DNA of 64,000 nucleotides from Rheum nobile (Eukaryota; Streptophyta; Magnoliopsida; Caryophyllales; Polygonaceae). The first letter of the stretch is position 1. Each line of letters opens with the position of its first letter. This document shows, one piece after another, positions 1-9,156 of the stretch. The stretch lies in NCBI GenBank assembly GCA_027886185.1, contig WOAB01000893.1, positions 2,356,001 through 2,420,000 on the forward strand, given 5' to 3'. Both the position numbers and the translations under genes were made by a program. A model generated the notes under the pieces. That model saw only the letters and a program-made list of their open reading frames with translations. It did not search any database and was not told where the DNA came from.

Positions 1-1629
1 TTGAGTGATCTTTGTCCAAATGAGCAATTGTAGAGATAGGAGTTGATAGGGGCTTGCAGGACTCCATTTTGAACTTTTTCAACAGTTCCCTGGCATACTT
101 TTATTGGTGAATTTGTATGCCATCTTTCTTTGAGTTATTTGCAATCCGAGAAAGAAAGTGAGTTCCCCTATTAGACTCATTTCAAATTCACTGTTCATCA
201 AGTCTTTGAACTTCTCTACAAGGGACAGGTTAGTGGAACCAAAAATGATATCATCAACATAGATTTGAACCACTAAGATGTTACCTTTTTCTTCTAGAAT
301 GAAGAGAGTCTTGTCAATGATTCCATGCCTATAACCATTGGAGAGTAGGAATTGGGCGAGACGATCATACCAAGCTCTAGGGGCTTGCTTGAGACCATAC
401 AATGCTTTGTCTAGGAAATAGACATGGTATGGATAATCACTGTCTTCGAAACCGGGTGGTTGCTTGACATAGACTTCCTCTTGAAGAATGCCATTGAGGA
501 AGGCGGTCTTTACATCCATTTGGAATAGCTTGAACCCTTTGTGTGATGCGAAGGCAATCAATAATCTTATTGCTTCAATCCTTGCCACCAGAGCATAGGT
601 TTCATCATAGTCGATTCCTTCTTGTTGATTGTATCCTTGAGCAACAAGCCTTGCTTTGTTCCTTATTACAGCTCTTGAATCATCGATCTTGTTTCTGAAG
701 ACCCATCTAGTTCCTATGATATGCTTATCCTTGGGGCAGGGAACTAGATGTCAGACTTTGTTCCTTTCAAACTGATGAAGTTCTTCTTGCATGGCTTGGA
801 TCCAATCTACATCCTTCAGTGCTTCACCTGTATTCTTTGGTTCCACAACAGATAAGAAAGCATTGAAAGCATAAAAGGTTAGATCATCGAACTTGACTGG
901 AGGCTTGATGATTCTTCTTTCTCTATTGGGAACTAGAGCATTTGATGTGGATACATCTTGATTTGAACATTCAGCTTCAACTTCTATGTTGGGATCACCT
1001 TCTCCATTTAAGAACATGTGAGAGGATGAATCATTTATTTCTCCACAAGTATTGTCTTCATGCTCATGGTTTCCAGAAATGAATTGTTGTTGATTATCCA
1101 TGGGAATTGGTGGAGGATTTTGTGCAGCAGGGTAGGAACTGGGTGGTGTGATGTCTTCATCTGGATCTTCTTGAGGAGGCTTGGGAAATGGATCTTCAAA
1201 GGGAGTGGTGGTGTTCTGCATATTTTTACCAAGTGATTTTTCATTAAAAACAACATGAACACTTTCTTCTACCTTTTTAGTTCTTTTGTTGAAGACCTTG
1301 TATGCCTTGCTGCTTGAGGCATATCCAATGAAGATTCCTTCATCACTCTTTGGGTCGAATTTCCCAAGATTGTCTTTCCCATTGTTATGCACAAAGCATT
1401 TGCATCCGAACACCCTAAGATGTAAAGTGTTGGGAACTCTTCCTCTTAGAAGTTTATAGGGTGTCTTTGTTGTGATTGGGCGAAGCATAGCTCGATTAAT
1501 GATATAGCAGGCTGTATTGATAGCCTCAGCCCAGAATGATTGAGAGAGTCCACTCGAGATGAGCATAGTCCGAGCCATGTCTTCTAAGGTTCTATTCTTC
1601 CTTTCCACGAACCTGAGTTCCCTGCTCAA
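1..1629 (-). pseudogene. Sirevirus-like copia pol fragment (integrase tail and reverse transcriptase)
   Basis: Minus-strand coding remnant of a Ty1/copia polyprotein. From 1629 downward it shows the integrase C-terminal part (SFWAEAINTACYIINR, then LRVFGCKCFVHN, then GIFIGYASSSKAYKVFNKRT) and a variable proline-rich linker. The reverse transcriptase follows (ARLVAQGYNQQEGIDYDETY, FLNGILQEEVYVKQPPGFED, ALYGLKQAPRAWYDRL) with the catalytic YVDD box at 250-261. The frame is broken by a TGA at 751-753 where a Trp is expected, and by a frameshift near 98-106. Sequence beyond that still reads as RT (KPLSTPIST) up to the window edge. The integrase catalytic core is absent: the frame begins abruptly at VERKNRTLEDMART, joined to LTR sequence above 1630. 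Copia membership is clear from the motifs. The Sirevirus placement rests on overall resemblance and on the nearby PPT and LTR. Confidence 0.88.
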
Positions 1630-1634
1630 CTACA

Positions 1635-1740
1635 CATGTAGAACTATTAGTAGCAAAGTGTTTATCATCGTCAAAACTAGGAAAACAGAGGAAGGGAACC
1701 AGGTAGGGAATTGGAGTTCCCAAAAGTTCACTTCCTACCA
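1635..1740 (-). repeat. Start of a 3' LTR, truncated after about 106 bp
   Basis: Read on the minus strand from 1740, this aligns with the beginning of the 5' LTR at 4718. Both start TG(G/T)TAGGAA(G/A)TGAAC and continue through a matching stretch with a short GATGA/AAGATGA-type block. After about 106 bp the similarity stops and copia integrase coding sequence begins. It is therefore an LTR fragment joined to pol from another position or another copy. Confidence 0.7.
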
Positions 1741-1754
1741 ATTTCCCCCTTTTT
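1741..1754 (-). promoter_or_regulatory. Polypurine tract (plus-strand primer)
   Basis: On the minus strand the sequence reads AAAAAGGGGGAAAT directly before the LTR start, preceded by TTTGTCATCATC. A purine run in this context immediately before the 3' LTR is typical of Sireviruses. Confidence 0.75.
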
Positions 1755-1766
1755 GATGATGACAAA

Positions 1767-2296
1767 CATGTAGAACCAGGCATATCTAAAATAGGCATGA
1801 ATGATATATGAGGAAAAGCATAACATAACTAGATGTAGAATAATCATTAGAGAATTGTATATTTCCCCTTAACATCAAACCGGGTTCCTTAATTCCCTCT
1901 TAAAGAGACAACCAGTTCAGAGTACCTTTCATCCTATTAGTTCCAGGTTGCAGAGATCATTCCCCATTTACCACCAAGATGATTCCAACAATAGGACTTG
2001 GGAACTATAAGCAGTTGAGGTGACGAATTTCCTTATTTACGTCAGTTCCCCTTGAATCATTGACTTCTGATACTTGTAGTTCCATTGGGAACTGACGTCA
2101 ACACCATGTGATCCTCCATCATTTTCATTAGCATTTGGAGTTCCCTTCATTGTTTTCTGCTTCTTTATAAAACTCTTTCTTTAACAAAGGACATATTTCC
2201 CTTGTTATTCCTTTGAAGTGAGATGAGCTAGATCAAATCTTCAATTCTGCGTCCCAATCATCAATTTGCATTCTGTAGGGAACTATGCATCTCACT
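1767..2296 (-). other. Non-coding internal region of the Sirevirus-like element
   Basis: No reading frame with retroelement motifs is present between the gag remnant and the PPT, although protease, integrase, RT and RNase H should lie here. The stretch is rich in AGTTCC(C) and GGGAACT hexamers/heptamers in both orientations. The element therefore looks internally deleted and non-autonomous. Confidence 0.6.
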
Positions 2297-2312
2297 TCAA
2301 CCTGCAATACAA

Positions 2313-3530
2313 TTAAGACTTACGCACCCAGACATGCTTGGCTTTTCTGGGTTTGTGGTAATGAGAGTTCCTTTGCACCTGCAAGTTAGTTGAGTAATAC
2401 ACATGACCACTAATCTCAACATCCAAGTTCCTTTTCCTATGACTTTCTTCAATTTGCCTTTTCTTATGAATACAATCATGAATATAATGACCATTTTTAC
2501 CACAATGCCAGCAAACACGATTATACTCAGCATGACCATATTTTCCTTTACCGGGACAAAAAGGTTTTTCATATTTCCTCTGCTGAAAGTCAATTCCCTT
2601 ACCTCTAGTTCCCTGAGCTTGATTGACGTACATTTTATGAGCGTTCTATCCATCAAACCAGGTTTGTTTACCTTTAGGCTTCTTCTCAAGAACCTTTACC
2701 TTCTCTTCCAGGAATTGATTTTTATCACGAGAAGTTTAAAGAGCGAAATTGAGAGTTTCATTTTTCTCAACCAGTTCCCTTCTTAGCTTCTCATTTTCAG
2801 CAGAGCATGAATCCTTGGAATCTTCATTTCCCGGATAACCAATACCATATCTTTGCTTAACAAACACAGTTTGATTGACAGTTTTTTCATTGATAGAAGT
2901 AGTCAACACATCAAGCTTATCTATGATCTCAACAAGCAAATCATTTTCTAGAGTAAGGGAACTCTGACAATTCTTAGCATGCTTAAGTTCCTTTTCAAGC
3001 ACAATACAATTATCACATGAAACATGGGAAACGCTAGACATGCTTGCAAAATCTTTAAGATGTGCTAGTTCATTTTCAAGAGCAGTACAATTATCACATG
3101 AAATATGGGAAACGTTAGACATGCTTGTCGAATCTTTAAGTTGTGCTAGTTCCTTTTCAAGAACAGTACATGAATCACACTTTCTAGAGGAACTAGCAAG
3201 CAATTTTTCAGTTTCATCAAGTTTATTGCTCCAACCAGAATATTCAGTAATTAAGCATGAAATTTCTTCTTAACATTCATCTAGTCTTTCCTGAAGGGAA
3301 CTGTTCTCTTTTCCAAGTTTCCTAATAATTTTAATCAATTGCTTCTTATCACATTCAAGAAGAGATTTAGTAAAGTCAGAAGAGAATACCTCGGAGTCAT
3401 CTAATTTCGTTGAGTCCTCCTTAACCATTAAACACCTTTCTTCTTTCTTCCTAATGTGAGGTTTGTTGATGGAAATTCCCAAACTGAATTCGCTTGAACT
3501 AGTCATCTTGAAATCTGTAAACTTAAACAA
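2313..3530 (-). pseudogene. Shortened copia gag: coiled-coil and zinc-knuckle part
   Basis: One minus-strand frame runs from 3530 to 2313 and is interrupted by three in-frame stops (near 3270, 2736 and 2636). The N-terminal portion begins only 18 bp after the primer binding site. The middle contains three imperfect repeats built on (D)SCTVLEKELAQLKD / NCTALENELAHLKD / NCIVLEKELKHAK, suggesting a coiled coil. Near the end is a CCHC zinc knuckle, CWHCGKNGHYIHDC. The usual N-terminal capsid-like (UBN2) domain of Sirevirus gag is missing, so this is a truncated gag rather than simply a mutated one. It would not be expected to form particles alone. Confidence 0.75.
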
Positions 3531-3548
3531 AGATCTAGAGCTTTTCCT

Positions 3549-3560
3549 GCTCTGATACCA
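3549..3560 (-). promoter_or_regulatory. Primer binding site (initiator tRNA-Met type)
   Basis: On the minus strand TGGTATCAGAGC lies 2 bp after the LTR end (..CCTACA). This is the classic plant retrotransposon primer site complementary to the 3' end of initiator tRNA-Met. Confidence 0.9.
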
Positions 3561-3562
3561 AT

Positions 3563-4718
3563 TGTAGGATCGTGATTGTTAGATTAATAACAAGGGAACT
3601 GAGAATACAGATTACAGTTCCCTTCGCAGCGGAAATAAACAATCAAATAAATGAACAAGTTCCTTATAGTGGAAACCTTCTATTGCCAACTAGCAATCTA
3701 GGATAAAAAACCACTACCTTTCTTTCGAAAGGATTTCAAGGTCTACTTCTTGATTTCTTATCTCTTTGGTTACAACTTATCCTAGGAACAAACACACAGT
3801 TTCTTTGCCTTACACACAGTTAGGCAATCCTAGATAACTTAACACAAATTATAATCAATCAAAGAAGCAATCCTTAGCACCAAGGAACTAACTCACTTAC
3901 AGTCACAAGAACTAGCACGCAGCTCTCAGGTTCCTTGACTGGTTCCTCTTGATCTCAGTTTGCTTTTATGATCTTGTTTGAGAGCTTCACACTTTGATCT
4001 CAGTTTGCTTTTATGATCTTGTTTGAGAGCTTCACACTTTGATGTTTGTTATGGAGTATGATTCTTGTAGTTGTGCTTGAAGTTGTCAATGAAGCACAGT
4101 CGCCTTTTATACTTCAAAGGCTGGTTGGCTTCCAGTTCCCATCGGACCGAACTAGAAGCTCAATCTAACGGTGATCCACAAATCCCGTCAACTAGGTTGT
4201 CATAGATGTTTATGTGTGCAAGACAACTTCCTTAATGAGCTAGGAAACAACATGGGTAGTTAATATCCGTTTATGTCAGTCCAACGATGATGGGACAGTT
4301 GCTTTCCGTTTCTCTCTGCGGCTCCAGGATTTCTGTTGACACATCTCACCTACTCTAGTTCCTACCAACAGTGATGAGGTTCCCATGCGCTAGCTCCCTT
4401 GTGGATTCGCCACTCTTCTCAAGCCTATACTTCTTCAATAGATTTCTTTTATACGTGTTCCCTTGTGAGCGCTTCCTCGCTTCACTTCCACTGAGTTTCC
4501 TTGCTGGCGAACTCCGGTTCCTATCAGCGCAAGCTTCTTGCTTCGCTATCCTTTTTTGTCTTGTTTGACTTTCATGGTTTCAATAACTGTCATGTGGTTC
4601 CTTTAAGCATATCTTTGAGATAAAACATTAGTATCAAAGTATTTGTCATCTTCAAAAGTAGAGAAACTGAGAAAATGAACTTCATGGGAACTGATGTTTC
4701 TGAGTTCATTTCCTAACA
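3563..4718 (-). repeat. 5' LTR of the Sirevirus-like element
   Basis: It begins TGTTAGGA and ends TCCTACA on the minus strand, so the termini form an imperfect inverted repeat with TG...CA ends. The end abuts the PBS and the start matches the LTR piece at 1740. A TATAAAAGG box lies on the minus strand at about 4104-4112, and many GGGAACT/AGTTCCC motifs are scattered through it. Length is 1156 bp. The partner LTR is truncated, so a target duplication cannot be tested. Confidence 0.8.
3950..4039. repeat. 45-bp tandem duplication inside the LTR
   Basis: A unit starting TGATCTCAGTTTGCTTTTAT occurs twice head to tail (from 3950 and from 3995) with no differences seen. It lies just upstream (minus strand) of the TATA-like box, the usual place for enhancer duplications in LTRs. 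Confidence 0.85.
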
Positions 4719-4779
4719 CTAAGGAATTGAACTGTCAGTTCTCTTTGATTTCTAACACGTACGATCCTACGGATTGTAT

Positions 4780-5240
4780 AAATTTGAAGTAGTCCCCAAA
4801 TAAAAGCTTGGAAATCCAGAAACTGTGATTGATGCAGATTCAGCGGGGGAAGAACAGAGGGTAGGAGGAAATAATTCATGAACATGATGATGGATATGCA
4901 AATCCAGGCAAACCAGTCCAGCCATGGACCCAATAGCTGGAGTCGCCATCATCGGAGATCAACTGAATCGGAAGGGAGCTGATCAACTGGCGGTTGGAAA
5001 GGGACCGCATGTTAGTTGTCGGAGCGAAGCTATGAAGAAGATAGTATTTCGGGCTAGATGTCAGGCAGAAATTGTTCATGATTAGATCATGTTTTGGTTC
5101 ATGGATGATTTCATGAAAAAGAAATAACAAGAAAAAAAGAAAAGGAAAGAAAGGAGGAGGCATGGGAAAAGCGGTGGAAAACCCAGAAAACTTCAGCAGA
5201 GAGGAAATGTAGAGAGAGAAAAAAGAGAGAGGAGAGAGCG
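4780..5240 (-). other. Possible first-exon remnant of a host gene
   Basis: A CT-rich leader-like tract on the minus strand (about 5195-5240) is followed by an ATG at 5161-5163 and an open frame of 95 codons. That frame includes SPKYYLLHSFAPTT and SDDGDSSYWVHGWTGLPG. The composition is more exon-like than its AT-rich surroundings, and the copia LTR begins about 60 bp downstream. I recognise no domain. It may be the 5' end of a gene disrupted by the element, or a chance frame. Confidence 0.25.
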
Positions 5241-5368
5241 TCTTACTGTCAACAATTTCGAATTAGAGAGATTAAAACTAATTTGAATGGACAAGAGGGG
5301 TGATTCGGTAATTTTAGCACTTCTTCTGGTTCCATCTATCACCGATATTTACATTTTATGGTTTTTAG

Positions 5369-6153
5369 TAGGGTGAACAAACTTATATATACGATTCATT
5401 CGATTCATTTTTGATCAGTTATCCAGTAAATGGATCAGATTTGTCAGGAATATCCGAATTATCTGATTATTCAAAATTAAAAAGTAAATTAATTTTTTTA
5501 TTAATTCAATCAAAACTAACAACCCATAAAGTACAAACTAAATATCAAATATCAACATCATTTGCAAGTCTCTCTTAATTTTTTTAAACAATTAAACTTG
5601 TCAACCTTATTAATTTGAGAGCCATAAACAAATACTCCGTATATTATATAACAAGAGAAATTGACAAGTATATATAAACCTATAACTTTAACTAAAATAA
5701 TCAAAATTCAATTCAATGATGAACACTTTGTCTTGACAAAGAAACATATTTACTCTATTTAGTGAGACGACATTTAGTACATGAATTAGTGATTTAAGTT
5801 TTTAATTTTATAAGAATAAAATAATCAATGCTATTTTTTTTTATTGAAAGGAATAAAATAAAAAATGTTGTGTTGGATGATTGAAGTGGGTTCAATTGCT
5901 TAAAAATGTACAAACACTTTTTTGAGATCATCTAAACTAATTAAACATTGTATAGTTCTAAAAACACATATATTATAATTAATATTATCGGATTCTCGGA
6001 TATCCAGTAAGCAAAATAACTCGATCCGTATCATGTATGAGTATTCGGAAAAATACCCAAATCGAATCGTTTTCGGATAAAAACTAAACGAATGTTTTTC
6101 AATACGGACTTTCAGGATTCATATCGCCAAATCCAATATTTTTGTTCACCTTA
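5369..6153. mobile_element. hAT-like MITE
   Basis: Termini are inverted: TAGGGTGAACAAA at the left and TTTGTTCACCTTA at the right (one mismatch). They are flanked by 8-bp direct repeats GTTTTTAG (5361-5368) and GTTCTTAG (6154-6161), one mismatch. Inside, GGATATCC/ATCCAGTAA-type words recur near both ends. No transposase frame is present. The 8-bp duplication and TIRs fit a non-autonomous hAT element of 785 bp. Confidence 0.78.
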
Positions 6154-6161
6154 GTTCTTAG

Positions 6162-7810
6162 AGACTCACTAGATAATTATGACATTATGTGAAGGGGAAA
6201 TTAAACATTATAATAATTTTAATAATACAAGACCAAATTTAGTTATTGTTTTTATTTAAATAGATATCACATCAAAAGTTAGGATATAATTAAGCCTATT
6301 ATATAAGATCCTTCTAAAAAAAACCTACTATATAAGATTAGTGAATTTCTATTTTTATTATAAGTGGTGTTAGAATGAAACCTCACGTATTGAATTTATC
6401 ACGACCCTCACGGTAGCTCTAGCGTCGTTACTACACCTTTTGGCCTTAAGTCCTTTCCTAGGTCTTTTTCTCAGAATCATTACTTTTGTCTATATTAGAG
6501 GATTTATATTAGGGTAATTTAAAAAAACAACCATAAAAAATTAGTTTTAAAAAAAAAATCACTCACTATATATGGGTTTACTAAAATTATCCATTAAAAA
6601 AGTTTATTTTACCAAAAACCACCCACCCACGAACCGTTAATATCGTGCTAAATGGTTTGAATTACCTAAATGCCCCTACAAAAGTAATAACACTCGAATC
6701 ACACTAAATCTGGTTGAATCTTCATCTGCTACTTGGCCACTATTTCAAGTTGTTGAATCAAGCTCATCTACAAAGTAAAGTACAACAGCTTCACACAAAA
6801 AGATTGTTTTTTAGTTTAAGTCTTGGTTCCAAAATGTCAGCAAGTCCATGTTCGTCTCGAATGAAAACTAAGAAAATCAAGTTCCATGCAGATATTAGAC
6901 ATTTTACTATATTAGTACCATGTTTCATCTACTAGTTGGATAGACTTTTGTGCATGGCAATTTTAATTTTCCAATTGTCTTTGAGACTTGTAATTACTTC
7001 ATTTACTTAAGTAAAAGAAAACTTAGACTTTTTTTATGTGATATGTTTTAGTATATTTTATAAACATGTGCAAGGACACGATAGATCTTTTGTCATGATG
7101 GCATATATATATGGCCCAAGTATTTTGATTAAGCCATAGTTTTACATGTTTCACTATAAGAAATTATGATACACAAGTTATTTTTTATGACACTTGCTAC
7201 TTGAATGCTTCAGTCCACGATGGACAAGAAAAACGAATAAGAAAGAATTCATAAGCTTATTTTTATAGGAATTAAGTTCATATAAACTAGTTAATGGCAG
7301 ATGAGTATGGGTGATTTTTGATAAACAAAACCCTTTAATAAATGATTTTTCATATATTTATATGATTTTATAAAAAATCTACATTTAATAAGTGATTTTC
7401 TATAAATTATCCTTTATATTAATAAAAATAGTGCTTCCGGTGATACACATTGACATGGCCGAAGGACTTTTGATAAATAGATAAAAAGGTAACTTAACAT
7501 GTTTTTTAAGTGTTTCATATTTCAAAGCTAATTCAATTTGATTAAATAACTAAAAAAAAGATCTTACTGGCTTATCTCACTATTATAATTGTCCTTATTA
7601 GCTCAATAATATTAATTAATTTGTTTGTCTTACAAATAAAGTTTCATCACACTTAGGTGAGTTAACAAAATTGTTTTGAGTAGGGATCAAATAAATTTGG
7701 TTTATGTAAAGTATTCCTAGTTTAGCTAATATGTATAATATATAATATTTAGTTTATTCTTTTTCCTATTATAATGGTCTAAATATTTCCTATAGACAAA
7801 ATCGCTTTGG
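6162..7810. other. AT-rich stretch without a recognised gene
   Basis: No long frame, RNA gene or complete repeat is visible. A segment at about 6513-6672 has weakly complementary ends (GGTAATTTAAA / TTTGAATTACC) and might be a degenerate MITE. The rest is unassigned AT-rich sequence. Confidence 0.5.
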
Positions 7811-7818
7811 TTTATATG

Positions 7819-8456
7819 TAGAGTTGTCAAAAAGTGACCGAACCCGTTTTACCGACCTGATCGACCCGCTTTTGGACCCGACTCGACCTGACCGAAATTT
7901 TTGATAACCCGAAGTTACCGAACCCGAATTTACCGAGACCGAACCCGACCAACCCGAACCCGACCCGATTAATGAATAAATGTGGAGTATTAATAAAATA
8001 TAACATAAAATATACATGATAAATGACATATAAATAATGATAATATGCTTAATATCCTAAAAAAAAGAACATTGTTGTACTTATACAATTTTTTATAATG
8101 TAGAAATTAATAAATTAATAAATTCATATAATAAAAAATAAAAATAAAAATAAAATACGATTTTGGTCTACTAATATCAATTACATTAAAATAATTAATA
8201 TTATTAATATTATTTTAATTCATTTCAACTTATTTTGACATATTTAAATTAGTTTTTAACTATTTAATAATATTTAATTAGTGAACAAAATATTTAAAAA
8301 ATGACGCTCTTGACCCGTTGATTAACCCGAACCGCCCGCTGACCTGTAATGACCCGACCGGCTTGACCTGTTATCTGAAATGACCCGACCCGTTCTCAAC
8401 CCGAACCTGACATAACCGAACCGAACCCGACTTGACCGACCCAATTAACAGCTATA
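7819..8456. mobile_element. hAT-like MITE with ACCCGA subterminal repeats
   Basis: The element starts TAGAGTTGTCAA and ends TTAACAGCTATA, an imperfect inverted pair. It lies between two perfect 8-bp direct repeats TTTATATG (7811-7818 and 8457-8464). Both ends (7836-7970 and 8310-8445) are packed with ACCCGA, GACCCG and ACCGAAC words, while the 300-bp centre is AT-rich. Clustered subterminal repeats are where hAT transposases bind. No coding capacity. Confidence 0.9.
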
Positions 8457-8464
8457 TTTATATG

Positions 8465-8996
8465 TAATTGGAAGGTAGTAGACTCTTATCTTATATATTC
8501 TTGTGTCCATTTACTTTAGTGGGTCAAGTGTCAAATTAGGTTATACGAAACCTATCCTTTTAAATCACCAAGTTTCATTTTATTTGGTTATTGTCTTTTC
8601 TTACGAATTGGATAGTTTTAGGTTAAACATCGAAAAGCTAGTACGTCAAATGCAAATGCTCCTAGGAAATAATGTAATAAGTGAAAATTATATAAAGATA
8701 TGAAAGTCCGTGGGCCCAATGATTGAGGACGTGCGGACACGAGCGCGTAGATACAAATAGGCCCAATACATAAGTTCAATGGAGTTTATCCTAAACCAAT
8801 TAATCCTAAACCAATTAGTAATAAGAGGAATAGTCCATCAAGCTTATATACTAGACAAATTATATCACAACCTTAGATGTGTAATGTTTATATTTCAACA
8901 AAAGAAAAAGACATCAAATCTAATTTGAAGTGCAAGTGCTATGATTGAAGAATATATGCTTGTAATGTGCGAAAACCATAATGACGTGAAATTATG
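8465..8996. other. Intergenic sequence, no gene recognised
   Basis: AT-rich, no conserved frame. The part from about 8760 to 8930 resembles a retrotransposon LTR promoter/leader in style (repeated CCTAAACCAATTA, a CTTATATACTAG box), but I found no partner copy or boundaries. Confidence 0.4.
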
Positions 8997-9145
8997 TATA
9001 AACTTTGATATGTTGTGTAAAAGGATTTTTCTTATTTCTTTCATTGAATGAATGAGTACATATATAGGTGTACAAGATATTTACTTCGATAGCAAGAAGT
9101 GATATCCTAAACATATATATCATATGAAATATATCTTTCCTAATA
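8997..9145 (-). repeat. 3' LTR of the short-LTR copia element
   Basis: This 149-bp sequence matches 14804-14950 apart from a few substitutions and short length differences. On the minus strand it begins TATTAGGAAAG and ends with TTTATA. A CCTATATATG stretch could act as TATA box. Confidence 0.92.
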
Positions 9146-9156
9146 CCCCCACAAGC
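9146..9156 (-). promoter_or_regulatory. Polypurine tract
   Basis: On the minus strand GCTTGTGGGGG directly precedes the 3' LTR, right after the end of the pol frame. Confidence 0.7.

Noticed and set aside
6513..6672. Possible small MITE with ends GGTAATTTAAA / TTTGAATTACC
   Set aside because: Ends pair poorly and no target duplication was found.
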